A DNA stretch of 64,000 nt from DATFTF01 sp963825175 (GTDB lineage Bacteria > Acidobacteriota > Thermoanaerobaculia > UBA5066 > Gp7-AA6). The notes below the pieces were generated by a model. The model was not told where the DNA came from. It saw only the letters and a list, made by a program, of their open reading frames with translations, and did no database searches. The position numbers and the translations under genes are program-made. The DNA is taken from the NCBI GenBank assembly GCA_963825175.1, contig CAWGSA010000001.1, forward strand, positions 868,001-932,000, in the 5' to 3' direction. Positions 1-8,764 of the stretch are shown here, piece by piece (position 1 is the stretch's first letter; every line of letters begins with the position of its first letter).

Positions 1-133
1 GAGCCGAGCGCGGGGCGGCGAAACCCCGAGCCAGCTGGCGGAATTCATCCAGGCGGGTGCCCTGTGTCGACAGGGTGAATGGACGTAACCCGGCACCTCT
101 GAACGGCTCCTTCGTGGACCGGAGTTCACGCCG

Positions 134-553
134 ATGCTTTCGGTCACTCCCGCCATCGTCATTCCCGATCACGCGCTCGAGGAGCGCTTTGTCCGCGCTT
201 CCGGCCCCGGAGGTCAGAACGTCAACAAGGTGGCCACCGCGGTGGAGCTGCGCTTGGACCTCGCCGCGTCGACCCTGCCCGCAGACGTCAAGGCGCGGCT
301 GATTGCTTTGGCCGGAAGAAGGATCAGCGGCGATGGGACGCTGCTGATCGACAGCCGCGAATATCGCACGCAGGCCCAGAATCGGGCCGCCGCGCGGGCC
401 CGGCTCTTGGACCTGCTCCGCCGCGCCGCCGCGCCGCCCAAACGCCGGAAGAAAACCCGCCCCGGCCGCTCCGCGGTCGAGCAACGCCTCGCAGCCAAAG
501 CCCAACGTGCCCGCGTCAAGTCCCGCCGCGCCCCGGTCCAAGGCGATGAGTAA
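134..553 (+). CDS. arfB: Alternative ribosome-rescue factor ArfB (YaeJ-type peptidyl-tRNA hydrolase)
   Basis: Predicted 139-aa class-I release-factor-like protein that would hydrolyse peptidyl-tRNA on stalled ribosomes. The sequence shows the catalytic GGQ at residues 26-28 inside SGPGGQNVNK, no stop-codon-recognition domain, and a very basic Arg/Lys tail from about residue 98. A single domain with a basic tail is the ArfB/ICT1 architecture, and the tail enters the empty mRNA channel in characterised members. The ATG at 134 follows GGAG about 11 nt upstream. A 7-bp GC hairpin lies directly after the stop, followed by a heptamer array. The gene is convergent with the TonB-dependent receptor. 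Family assignment is firm. Confidence 0.93.
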   Translation: MLSVTPAIVIPDHALEERFVRASGPGGQNVNKVATAVELRLDLAASTLPADVKARLIALAGRRISGDGTLLIDSREYRTQAQNRAAARARLLDLLRRAAAPPKRRKKTRPGRSAVEQRLAAKAQRARVKSRRAPVQGDE

Positions 554-554
554 A

Positions 555-571
555 CGCGGGCTTCGCCCGCG
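555..571 (+). terminator. GC hairpin just after arfB stop
   Basis: CGCGGGC-ttc-GCCCGCG forms a perfect 7-bp stem two bases after the TAA. No T-tract follows, so termination is only suggested. Confidence 0.4.
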
Positions 572-583
572 CGTAAGGCGGAA

Positions 584-702
584 GGCGTGAGGCGTGAGGC
601 GTGAGGCGTGAGGCGTGAGGCGTGAGGCGTGAGGCGTGAGGCGTGAGGCGTGAGGCGTGAGGCGTGAGGCGTGAGGCGTGAGGCGTGAGGCGTGAGGCGT
701 GA
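584..702. repeat. Heptanucleotide tandem array, 17 perfect GGCGTGA units
   Basis: Seventeen uninterrupted copies of GGCGTGA (119 bp) lie between arfB and the downstream structured repeat, preceded by variant units (GGCGGAA, GGCGTAA-like). The same heptamer family recurs at 4990-5152 and 26467-26557. The perfect homogeneity implies recent slipped-strand expansion. The array is intergenic and encodes nothing convincing. Confidence 0.95.
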
Positions 703-770
703 GGCGTCGAAAGATGGCCTCCCCTCAAACCCAAGTCAAAAGATTTCTCGAACTCGATCTACTCATCCTG

Positions 771-926
771 AAGCTCGCGGCGCGCGTAGTCTCCTGAGCG
801 GAAGCGAAGGAGGAGGCGCGCGCCGCGGGAGCGATCGCGGAGCGAGCGAGCAGGCCGGCGATCGAGGCCCTTTGGCCGAGTCGCCGGCCGGCGGCGGAGC
901 CGGCTCGCTCGCGCAGCGATCGCGAC
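771..926 (+). other. Structured intergenic repeat, copy 1 (multi-hairpin element)
   Basis: The 5' half is a perfect 11-bp stem (776-786 with 817-827) around a loop carrying CTCC...GGAG. The 3' half has an outer helix (844-851 with 903-910) enclosing a 9-bp helix GGCCGGCGA/TCGCCGGCC (853-861 with 881-889) capped by TCGAGGCC-cttt-GGCCGAG. A close relative lies on the minus strand at 55930-56090 and a partial one at 28309-28440. Helices keep pairing while their sequence changes, and the TCGAG...GAG internal loop stays fixed. The copy sits between the convergent gene ends of arfB and the TonB-dependent receptor, so it could also end transcription. Confidence 0.65.
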
Positions 927-928
927 GG

Positions 929-3568
929 TCAGAAGTCCACCCGCGTCGTAATTCCGAACGTCCTCGGCTGATTGGTCAGGTACCCCACCCGCGCCAGCAG
1001 CCCGCGCTCGCGATCCAGCGCCAGGAGCGCCTTCTCGTCGGTCAGGTTGTTGATATAGAGCGCCAGGTCGATGCCGGCGTGGCGCACGCCCAACCGCAGG
1101 TTGACGATGTCGTAGGCCGGAAGCTCGGGATTGAACGTGAACGTGTTCTGCGTCAGCGGACCTCCGATCGTGTTGGGCAAGGCCAGGAGGTTGACCGTGC
1201 CGAACCCGGGCACATCGTCGCCGACCTCGGTGAAGCGCGAGCCCACGTGCTGGTACGCCCCGGTGACGTAGCCCTGAAACACCGGCGTGATCGGCTGCTG
1301 ATAGGTGGCCGCCAGGGCGGCCTGGAACTTGGGGACGCCCGGCAGCCGCGATCCGCTCCGGATCCCGGACACCACGCTGACGTTGCCGTTGGGGTCCGTC
1401 GACGTCACCGTCGAGCGAAGGGTCGAATCCGCGTAGCTGCCCGAGAGGGCGAAGTCGAAGCGGTCGCTCGGCGTGAGCGCCAGCTCCACTTCTCCACCGA
1501 CGCTGCGGGCCTTGGGCACGTTGAAGATGAGGCGCGACGAGCACGTTCCCGCCGTCACGGTGACCTGAAGATCCTTGATGTCGTCGTAGAACGCCGAGAC
1601 GTTGAACGAGCCGCGCCCGCCCAGGATCGTCGTCTTCGACCCGACCTCGTAGTTCCAGGACGTCTCGTCCTTCCATTGGTCCCGTCCGCCGAACGTGATC
1701 AGGTCCTGGGCCGAGCAGAGATTGACGTTCAACGGATCGTTGACGCCGCCCAGACGGAATCCTTTGGAGGCCTGGGCGTTCAAGTTCGTCGTGTCGCTCA
1801 CCTTGTAGCTCGCGATGACGCGGGGCGCCACGCCGTCCGCCTTCACCGAGCCCGGCTGCGATTGGGGCTTGCCGTTCGCATCCGAGCCGAACAGCCCGTC
1901 GAAGACCTGCGCCTTGTCCTCGTGGTAGTGGTAGTAGCGCAGTCCGCCGGTCACGCTGAACGCGTTGCTGAACTTGAACGTGCCCTCCCCGAACAGCGCG
2001 TACTGGCTCAACTTGTAGTTCAGGGCCGAGAAGAAGAGATCGTCCTTGGGAGCGAAGACTCCCTGGGTCGGAATTCCCGACAGCGCCTCGAACCCGGTCA
2101 CGAAGAGATTCTGCGCGTACTCGCGGCGGGAGTCGCCGTAGAAGGCGCCGGCCACCCATTGGAAGCGGTCTTTGCCTCCGTTGAGCCGCAATTCCTCGGT
2201 CCAGCCCTGCGCTTTCGTGGCGTCGTTGAGCGGCGCGTTCAACGTGTAGACGTTCTCGGGCAGACCGATCGAGCCGCCGGTGATGCTGGAGGTCAGGGCG
2301 CCCGCGTCGCGGACGACCAGGATGTCGCGATGGGTGTAGGTGGTGACCGAGGTCAGCGCGACGTCGCCGAAGTTGTACTTGACGTTGACGTCGCCCAGAT
2401 AGAACTTGTCCGTGTACGGCTCGTCGATCTGCGTGAAGATCTGGCGGTCTCCGAGGGTGACCGCCGGCCGCGTGGTGGTGAAGGGGTTGGCCAGGATGTT
2501 GTAGGCGTCCTCGCGGTTCCAGCCGTCCATGTTCACCTGCTGGTAGACGAAGCGGGGCGTGATGGTCAGGCGGTCGTTCGGGGCGATCTCGACCGCGGCG
2601 CGGACGCCGGTGCGGTCTCCCGTGTTGACGTTGCTCTTGACGCTCAGATCCGGCTGCACCGCGTCGGTATAGCCGGCAAAGCGGTCGTAGTAACCGACGA
2701 TGCGCAGGGCCGCGGTGCTGCCCAGCGGCGCATTCACGCCCACCTTGGCGTAGCCGCCCTGATTGCCGCCGGTCAACGTGCTGCCTTCGAGCTCTCCGAA
2801 GTAGTGCGTCGCGCCGAGCTCGGGCTGATTGGTGATGTAGCGGACCGTCCCGCCTTCGGAGCCGGAGCCGAACAGGGTTCCCTGCGGCCCGCGGAGCACT
2901 TCGACGCGATTCACGTCGAAAAGGTCGATGTCCGGCGTGAAGAGCGAGAGCGAGATGACAGACTCGTCCAGGTACGCGCCGACCGACTCCTTGACGCCCG
3001 GTTGATCGCGGGCGATCTGGCCCGAGGAGATCCCGCGGATGGCTACCTGGCTCTGGCCGGGTCCCAGGTTCTGCACGGCAAAGCCCGGGACGTTGGCGGC
3101 GACGTCCTCGATGTTCTGCGCGCCGCGCTCACGCAGGGTCTCTTCCGATGGCGCCGCGACGGAGAAGGGCACGTCCTGCACGGTCTCTTCGCGCTTTCGC
3201 GCCGTGACGGTGACCTGCTCGGAAACCTTCACTTCCAGCGCGATGTCCACGGTGAGCGCGCCCGACAGCGTGACGACCCGGGTCACCTTGCGAAATCCGG
3301 GCATGTCGGCCGACACCGTGTAGATCCCGGGCTTCAGATCGGACACCTCGTAGGACCCGGCCGCGGACGTCCGGACGACGCGTGTGGCTCCGGTCGCCTG
3401 GCTCGTGACGGCGACAGTCACTCCGACGACGGGCGCCCCGTTGGGATCGCGCACCGTGCCGTCGATCTTCCCGCCGGGCGCCTGCGCCGCGCTCACCGAC
3501 GGAAACGCCAGGACGAAAACCGCGAGAAAAGCGAGAACCGCGAAGGGGAAGAAATGGAGTCGACGCAT
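929..3568 (-). CDS. TonB-dependent receptor with N-terminal carboxypeptidase-regulatory domain
   Basis: An 879-aa outer-membrane receptor. The signal peptide covers about residues 1-28. A carboxypeptidase-regulatory-like (CarboxypepD_reg) beta-sandwich follows (about 32-112, GKIDGTVRDPNGAPVVGV). A VTVTARKREE segment resembling a TonB-box region precedes the plug (about 125-240, VEVLRGPQGTLFGSG). The beta-barrel ends in the C-terminal phenylalanine expected of outer-membrane proteins (TRVDF). The open frame continues far upstream only because GC-rich DNA lacks stops. I chose the ATG at 3568 because AGGAGG lies 8-13 nt upstream and a signal peptide follows. The radical SAM gene lies upstream on the same strand. 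The substrate is unknown; the plug resembles the iron/vitamin receptor branch rather than the SusC branch. Confidence 0.92.
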   Translation of the reverse strand: MRRLHFFPFAVLAFLAVFVLAFPSVSAAQAPGGKIDGTVRDPNGAPVVGVTVAVTSQATGATRVVRTSAAGSYEVSDLKPGIYTVSADMPGFRKVTRVVTLSGALTVDIALEVKVSEQVTVTARKREETVQDVPFSVAAPSEETLRERGAQNIEDVAANVPGFAVQNLGPGQSQVAIRGISSGQIARDQPGVKESVGAYLDESVISLSLFTPDIDLFDVNRVEVLRGPQGTLFGSGSEGGTVRYITNQPELGATHYFGELEGSTLTGGNQGGYAKVGVNAPLGSTAALRIVGYYDRFAGYTDAVQPDLSVKSNVNTGDRTGVRAAVEIAPNDRLTITPRFVYQQVNMDGWNREDAYNILANPFTTTRPAVTLGDRQIFTQIDEPYTDKFYLGDVNVKYNFGDVALTSVTTYTHRDILVVRDAGALTSSITGGSIGLPENVYTLNAPLNDATKAQGWTEELRLNGGKDRFQWVAGAFYGDSRREYAQNLFVTGFEALSGIPTQGVFAPKDDLFFSALNYKLSQYALFGEGTFKFSNAFSVTGGLRYYHYHEDKAQVFDGLFGSDANGKPQSQPGSVKADGVAPRVIASYKVSDTTNLNAQASKGFRLGGVNDPLNVNLCSAQDLITFGGRDQWKDETSWNYEVGSKTTILGGRGSFNVSAFYDDIKDLQVTVTAGTCSSRLIFNVPKARSVGGEVELALTPSDRFDFALSGSYADSTLRSTVTSTDPNGNVSVVSGIRSGSRLPGVPKFQAALAATYQQPITPVFQGYVTGAYQHVGSRFTEVGDDVPGFGTVNLLALPNTIGGPLTQNTFTFNPELPAYDIVNLRLGVRHAGIDLALYINNLTDEKALLALDRERGLLARVGYLTNQPRTFGITTRVDF

Positions 3569-3714
3569 CTGGGCCTCCCTCCTCAACGAATTCGCCGAAG
3601 CGAAAAAAAAAGAAGAAGCCGCTCCAAGAGTCAGTTCCCGAATTTTAGCAGCTGGCGGCGGCGGGGGAAGCGGGCGCGGACCGGGCCGCGGCGTTTGCCG
3701 GCGGGGAGGCGAGT

Positions 3715-4989
3715 CTAAACCGGCGCGCCGGCGGCCTGGCCGGGCCGTTCCCACTTTCCATACACGAACGAGCCGCAGCAGCGGTTGCAGATGGGGAGCG
3801 GCTCCCGGGCCAGCTTTCGCCGGAAGGCCCACGCGCGCTCGCCGGTCCAGATTTCGCGGAACGAGGTCTTTCGGACGTTCCCGATGAAGTAGTCGGGAAA
3901 ATCGCCGCAGAAGCAGACTTCCCCGTCCGGCTCGACCTGTGCGAAATACCACGCCACCGGGCACAGGCTGTGGCCGAAGGTCTGGGAGAAGTCGGAGAAG
4001 TAGTCCGGGACCTTCTCGGCTGGCACGTCGGGCACGAAGGAAACCCAGGGCCGCCCGGCCGCGGAGTCGAGATAACGCCGGCGCTTCAGGCCCTTCAGCA
4101 GACGGACGAGCTGGACCATCTGCTCGGTGCGCCCGGCCAGGGCCGTTCCGCCGTCGAATTCGAAGCCCTTCCACGAATCGGCCGACACGCCGAAGGTCTC
4201 GCGCATCACGTCCTCGTACTCCCGGCCGGCCTGGCCCGGCACGAACCAGCGCAGGCCGACATTGATCGTGTCGAGCGGGAGCTCCCGCAGCGCATCGATG
4301 GCCTTCCGGATGTCGCCGAGATTCAACTCGGTCACTGGAAGGATCGCGATCTGCATCGGAAGCGGCCGGCCGAGCTCCCGGCGCCATTTCGCCACGGCCC
4401 GGATCCCGTCCGCCGCGCGCGAGAAGGAATCGTCCTTGCCGCGGATGCGGTTGTGGACCTCGGGCGGCCCGTCGATGGAGATCGCGATCGTGTCGATGCC
4501 GGCCTCGACCAGCTCGCGGGCGCAGTCGGCCAGGCGCCAGCCGTTGGTGATGATCGTGCAGGTCAGGCCGCGCTTCTTGACCTCGCGAACCAACGGAAGG
4601 ATCTCGGGGTAGAGCAAGGGCTCGCCGCCGAAAAGCGAGATGATCGGCTGCGCCGGAGCGATCTCGTCGAGCAGACGCACGTAGTCGGACAAGGCCAGCT
4701 GGCGCCTGGCCCCGATCAGCTCCCGGATGCGCGCCTTCTCCGTCTCTCCGTCCGTGGCCGAAGCGGAGAACCCGTCGGCGCGGTAGATGCCGGTGTCCCC
4801 CCACTGGCCGCACATCTTGCAGCGCAGATTGCACAGGTTCGTGACCCGCAGCTGCACGAACGTGGGCATGGGCAAATTGTCCGGACGCGGCTCGGTCAGG
4901 TGCGCCATCACCTCTTTGCGGCCGCGGCGCATGCGGCCGAGATGGCGGCGGGCGAACCCGGCGAGCTGCAATCCGCGGCGGAAGCTCAT
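3715..4989 (-). CDS. Radical SAM protein with C-terminal SPASM-type cysteine cluster
   Basis: A 424-aa radical SAM enzyme. CNLRCKMC (CxxxCxxC, about residues 53-60) would bind the SAM-cleaving [4Fe-4S] cluster. FGGEPLLYPE matches the GGE SAM-binding motif. The C-terminal 130 residues carry clustered cysteines (CPVAWYF, CFCGDF, CNRCC), as in the SPASM/twitch extension that holds auxiliary clusters. Such proteins modify peptides or mature enzymes; the substrate here is not evident, and no precursor-like small ORF adjoins it. The first ATG (4989) has no good ribosome site and follows directly on a heptamer array. A later ATG at 4908 (MAHLTEP), preceded by GAGGTG, is a credible alternative start. 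Confidence 0.85.
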   Translation of the reverse strand: MSFRRGLQLAGFARRHLGRMRRGRKEVMAHLTEPRPDNLPMPTFVQLRVTNLCNLRCKMCGQWGDTGIYRADGFSASATDGETEKARIRELIGARRQLALSDYVRLLDEIAPAQPIISLFGGEPLLYPEILPLVREVKKRGLTCTIITNGWRLADCARELVEAGIDTIAISIDGPPEVHNRIRGKDDSFSRAADGIRAVAKWRRELGRPLPMQIAILPVTELNLGDIRKAIDALRELPLDTINVGLRWFVPGQAGREYEDVMRETFGVSADSWKGFEFDGGTALAGRTEQMVQLVRLLKGLKRRRYLDSAAGRPWVSFVPDVPAEKVPDYFSDFSQTFGHSLCPVAWYFAQVEPDGEVCFCGDFPDYFIGNVRKTSFREIWTGERAWAFRRKLAREPLPICNRCCGSFVYGKWERPGQAAGAPV

Positions 4990-5152
4990 AAAGACGTGAG
5001 GCGGAAGGCGTGAGGCGTGAGGCGAAGCGCAGAGGACGTGAGGCGTGAGGCGTGAGGCGTGAGGCGAAGCGCAGAGGACGTGAGGCGTGAGGCGTAAGGC
5101 GTAAGGCGAAGCGCAGAGGACGTAAGGCGTGAGGCGTGAGGCGTGGGGCGGA
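4990..5152. repeat. Composite heptamer array with a higher-order unit
   Basis: Runs of GGCGTGA and GGCGTAA are separated by three copies of a longer spacer, GGCGAAGCGCAGAGGACGT, giving a nested repeat with a period of about 40-50 bp. It fills nearly the whole gap between the M64 peptidase end and the radical SAM start, so it would lie in the 5' leader of the radical SAM transcript. Confidence 0.9.
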
Positions 5153-5158
5153 CCGGCC

Positions 5159-6574
5159 TCACGGCTTACCTCCGGCGTACAGCTCGATCACCCTCTCGAG
5201 CGCCCGGCGGCAGACCGCGCAGAAGGCAACGTCGTCCCGCGTGAACATGATGCAGTCTTCCTGCGGCCGGTAATAGCCCTTCCCCTCGTACATCGCCCCT
5301 TCGAACGCGCCGACCTTGCCCGAGTACTTGTCGGAGGACAGGAGCTTCTCCTCGGCCCTCTTTTGTTCGGTGAAGAGGACGTCCATCTCACTCTCGGGCT
5401 TCCTCTCGGCGCGGATCTGATGCCGCTTCTTCTGGACCTCACGGGCGTGCGACTCGAAGGCCTCTTTGGACCACGGCGTCGGCAGGGGCGTGCCCGATGC
5501 GACCAGATCCTTCCACTTGAAGCTGCCGGGATCGTGCAGCGCCGTGACATTGGGCTCCCACGGCTCCAGCCGCTCCGTCGCCGACTCATAAGCCACGTCG
5601 GAGGTGTAGTACTCGTCGGCCAGGCCGGCGAAGTGGTGGCCGAACTCGTGAATGAAGACGTAGGGAGACCACAGGCTGTCGGCCGCCACCGTTGAATAGA
5701 GGTTGAAGATGCCTCCGCCTCCGTACGTGTTGCTGTTGGTCAGGATCTCCACGAACTCGTACGGGGCGAATGAGGCCACGTCGCGAAAGGCCCGGTTCTC
5801 GAACGTCAGCACGTAGCGCTCCGAGCCGAAGGCGTCATAGGACGCCCCCACCGGAGAGCGCCGATGGACTCCGGTCGAGGGACGGGAGATTCCCGACTCG
5901 GCGGCCGGGGGGCACAGGCCCCAGACGTTGAAGTCGGCCCGGTGCTCCTTGAACGGCGCATGCGCAAAGAGAATCTCCATCAGCCGCCGCGCGTCCTTTT
6001 CGAACTTGCCGCGCTCCGCGGCGGTGTAGCCGTCGCCCAGGATCAGGAAGTCGACCTTGTCGGACGAGGGACCATGCTTCTCGAGCTCCAAGAGCGCTAC
6101 GGGCGAGGAAGGCTTGGAGTCGTCGATGAAGGGGTCCTTCGGGTCGAGAGTCAGGCTCCACACTTCGCGAAACGCGTTCTGGGCGTCGCGCTTCTTCAAC
6201 ACGATCTGGACCGGCGCCGACGGGGCGGGGAAGCGCAGAGACTCGGAGAAGGCGCGGCTCCTCTCCTTGGCTTCGCCGGTCGTCTCCCACTCCCCGTACA
6301 CCGAGGCGAACCCTCGCGAGTAGACGACGCGGTTGGAGCCGCGGTCGACGACCTCGAAGAAGTACTTCCCGAGGTTGGTGTCGTCCAGCGGCCGGAAGGG
6401 ATTGCCGGGCCACTCCAGCGGCTCGACGACCACGCGATCGAGGGCGAACTGCTCCTGGGACGCGTTGCCAGTGTGGACGTAATCGACCCGCATCGTGCGC
6501 GGAGCGGCCGCCGCCGCGGAAACCCCGGCAGTTACGGAAGCGTAGAGAATCATAAGAGACAGTCTGTGCTTCAT
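5159..6574 (-). CDS. Secreted zinc metallopeptidase, M64 (IgA peptidase) family
   Basis: A 471-aa exported protease. The signal peptide is about residues 1-24 (MKHRLSLMILYASV). An N-terminal beta domain (about 30-140) matches the M64 N-domain. The catalytic core holds HEFGHHFAGLADE, with zinc ligands H309 and H313 (H314 adjacent), catalytic E310 and the downstream D320/E321 typical of M64. Two cysteines close the protein (CAVCRR). The ATG at 6574 was preferred to an upstream in-frame ATG because it starts the signal peptide. M64 members cleave immunoglobulin A in Clostridium; environmental members have unknown substrates. The gene follows the kinase at 6619 on the same strand by 44 bp and may be co-transcribed with it. 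Confidence 0.9.
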   Translation of the reverse strand: MKHRLSLMILYASVTAGVSAAAAAPRTMRVDYVHTGNASQEQFALDRVVVEPLEWPGNPFRPLDDTNLGKYFFEVVDRGSNRVVYSRGFASVYGEWETTGEAKERSRAFSESLRFPAPSAPVQIVLKKRDAQNAFREVWSLTLDPKDPFIDDSKPSSPVALLELEKHGPSSDKVDFLILGDGYTAAERGKFEKDARRLMEILFAHAPFKEHRADFNVWGLCPPAAESGISRPSTGVHRRSPVGASYDAFGSERYVLTFENRAFRDVASFAPYEFVEILTNSNTYGGGGIFNLYSTVAADSLWSPYVFIHEFGHHFAGLADEYYTSDVAYESATERLEPWEPNVTALHDPGSFKWKDLVASGTPLPTPWSKEAFESHAREVQKKRHQIRAERKPESEMDVLFTEQKRAEEKLLSSDKYSGKVGAFEGAMYEGKGYYRPQEDCIMFTRDDVAFCAVCRRALERVIELYAGGKP

Positions 6575-6618
6575 TGAATCGCTTATCCTACGCCCCTTGG
6601 CGACGTTGAGCCCAGTCG

Positions 6619-8490
6619 TCAGCGCTGCGGGCACGGCAGAAGGCGCACGGAGGTCTTCCAAGAATCCCCGAGTGCGTCCGTGATGCGCAGCTCCTTGAAG
6701 TAGGTGCCGCCTCCGTGCAGAACGCCTCGGTATCTGTAGATGTTAACCGCCCCGCCCACGCTGGTCGTCGTCGGCAGAGAAATATCGCCGGTCGGCTGAA
6801 AACCTCCGCGGGTCCTGACCGCCGACTCCTCAACACGCACCAGGGTGAGGTCCAAATCGCCCCCATTGACGACCCTGCCTGAGATTTCGAACGGCTCATC
6901 CTCATGAGGTTCCGACGGCCTGACCGAAACCTCTATCTGAATTCGAGCCGCATCGGGTCGTGGCGCTCGTCCCACTTCTCCTTGATCTTTCGAAAACCCG
7001 ATCGGGGCCTCCTTGGCCGTTCCTTGGACGTAGGCGGTCGGTTCGACCGTCGCGCAGTACAGGATGTTTCCGGCCGACGGGATGGAAAGAACCGGCGCGG
7101 TCGGTAGGCTCTTCTGGATCAAGGTGGCCTCCTTCACGGTGTCCGCTCTCTTCTCCGGAAGATGGCGCGACGCCTCCTTGCTCGCGGCCCTTCCCCTCGG
7201 ACTCCGCTCGAGATCTTGTAAGACCTCCAGCTGGGAGAGCACGGCTGCAGTCACGGTCGGCATCAACTGCGCCCCGGGAGTCTCCGGCGTCGGTATGGCT
7301 CTGGTTCCGGCGGCAGTAATCGGAGGCCGAATCGTCGCAGCCGGAGCGGAGGTCGAGTTACTCCAGCGACGGAGCAAAGCCCAGCCGCCTGCGGCCGCGA
7401 GCAATACAAAGAGTCCCACAACGGCCCATCCTCGCCGCCGTCGCCAGCCATCGGACCCACTGGTTGGGCGTTCGATCGCCGTTACGTAGGGAGTCGTCCG
7501 GGCGTTCGTGGCCCTCGAATCGGGCGCCGTTCGGATCGTCGCGTCGAGCTCGGGCGCTCTTTCCCTGGTCCTCGCGAACGGCGCGGGCCGTGAGCTTCGC
7601 AGCAAGCGCTCCCGCGGCCCGAGGTCGCCGATGCAAGCTTCGAGCGCGTCGCGCATCTCGCTCGCGCTCTCGAATCGCTCTGCCGGGCCGCGGGCAAGGG
7701 CCTTCATAATGGCCGCTTCCAGCTCCGCTTTCAGCTCGGGCCTCTTTGGGTGGAGCGGCTCCGGCGCCTCCTGCAACTTCTTCATCGCCAGGCCCAAGGC
7801 GTCATCGCCTCGAAAGGGAAAGTCGCCGCTCAGCGTCTTGTACAGCGTCACCGCGAGAGCGTACAGATCGGTCCTCCCATCCACCGCTCCGCCCCTGATC
7901 TGCTCTGGGGCCATGTAGGCGGGCGAGCCGATCAAGAGACCGGACCGGGTCTTCACGAGGCTGTCCTCAGCCTTGGCGATGCCGAAATCCGCGAGGTAGG
8001 GGCGCCGGGAAGCATCCATCATGATGTTGTCCGGCTTGATGTCCCGGTGAATGACACCGCGTCCGTGGCTGTATTCCAGGGCGTCCAGAATGAGCACCGC
8101 GATGCGGATGACCTCCGGCTCTTCCATTCTCCCAGTCCCGGCATTCAGCTCGCGGGCGAGGCTCTGCCCGTTGATGAACTGCATGGTGAACCAGGCGATC
8201 CCTTCCGTGACGCCGTAGTCATAGATCTTGACGATGTTGGGATGGTCCAGAGAGGCAGAGACCCGCGCCTCCTGCTCGAACCGCCGCGCGAAATCACTAT
8301 CCTCGGTGAGCTCTTGCGATAGGACCTTCAGCGCCTCGATCCGCCCGAGGCGAAGATTCCTCACCTTGTAGACCGCGGCGAACCCTCCCTGACCAAACAG
8401 CTCCAGAAGCTCGTAGCGATCCGCCAGCAGATCGGCGATCCGATTCTCACGACTTTGGAAGGGCGACACTGGCGCGAATCGTACGCCCAA
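6619..8490 (-). CDS. Membrane Ser/Thr protein kinase with extracytoplasmic C-terminal domain
   Basis: A 623-aa PknB-like kinase. The N-terminal kinase domain (about 25-290) has the glycine loop GQGGFAAVY, the ATP lysine in ALKVLS, HRDIKPDN with catalytic D150, DFGIAK and the GSPAYMAPEQ activation/P+1 segment. One transmembrane helix (about 345-365) precedes a Ser/Thr/Pro-rich stretch and a final beta-rich domain (about 510-623) resembling immunoglobulin-like 'gain of stalk' domains. The kinase would face the cytoplasm and the C-terminal domain the periplasm as a sensor. The start is TTG at 8490, preceded by GAGGGGGG. All catalytic residues are present. Confidence 0.9.
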   Translation of the reverse strand: MGVRFAPVSPFQSRENRIADLLADRYELLELFGQGGFAAVYKVRNLRLGRIEALKVLSQELTEDSDFARRFEQEARVSASLDHPNIVKIYDYGVTEGIAWFTMQFINGQSLARELNAGTGRMEEPEVIRIAVLILDALEYSHGRGVIHRDIKPDNIMMDASRRPYLADFGIAKAEDSLVKTRSGLLIGSPAYMAPEQIRGGAVDGRTDLYALAVTLYKTLSGDFPFRGDDALGLAMKKLQEAPEPLHPKRPELKAELEAAIMKALARGPAERFESASEMRDALEACIGDLGPRERLLRSSRPAPFARTRERAPELDATIRTAPDSRATNARTTPYVTAIERPTSGSDGWRRRRGWAVVGLFVLLAAAGGWALLRRWSNSTSAPAATIRPPITAAGTRAIPTPETPGAQLMPTVTAAVLSQLEVLQDLERSPRGRAASKEASRHLPEKRADTVKEATLIQKSLPTAPVLSIPSAGNILYCATVEPTAYVQGTAKEAPIGFSKDQGEVGRAPRPDAARIQIEVSVRPSEPHEDEPFEISGRVVNGGDLDLTLVRVEESAVRTRGGFQPTGDISLPTTTSVGGAVNIYRYRGVLHGGGTYFKELRITDALGDSWKTSVRLLPCPQR

Positions 8491-8567
8491 AGTCCCCCCT
8501 CACAGAGCACCGGAGAAGCGTCCGGGGAGCCGCCTTCGGGACAAGGGCCGGCTGGGGTCACAGACGG

Positions 8568-8596
8568 TTGACATCCCCAGACGCCGGTGATCTCAT
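8568..8596 (+). promoter_or_regulatory. Candidate sigma-70-like promoter for the NHL/PKD gene
   Basis: TTGACA at 8568-8573 is followed after 17 bp by TCTCAT at 8591-8596, in the 274-bp gap between the divergent kinase and NHL genes. The -35 matches the consensus exactly but the -10 is poor, so this is tentative. Confidence 0.3.
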
Positions 8597-8764
8597 GCCG
8601 CCACTACTCCGAGCAAATGTGAGGCTGCGCCTCGCCCCTGCGGCCACACGACGCCTGGCGGCGCCCGCGAGCTTTCTGCGCCCAGCTTCATTTCTGGGCC
8701 GTCATCCCTCCGGTTCTGCAGCGGAGGAGACGATCCACATCAGTCAGAGGAGGGAGGAAGCTCC

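Noticed and set aside
1..133. Riboswitch or other leader RNA upstream of arfB
   Set aside because: A short GC dyad is present, but none of the conserved boxes of known riboswitches could be found.
584..702. CRISPR array
   Set aside because: The unit is only 7 bp and there are no unique spacers or cas genes.
692..3718. A 1008-codon open frame on the plus strand
   Set aside because: It is antisense to the TonB-dependent receptor, shows no family motif, is Arg/Val-rich as expected of complementary GC-rich codons, and includes the repeat array.
3569..4834. N-terminal extension of the receptor frame through the radical SAM gene
   Set aside because: The stretch is an alternative frame of the radical SAM gene without stops. 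The receptor has a signal peptide and ribosome site at 3568.
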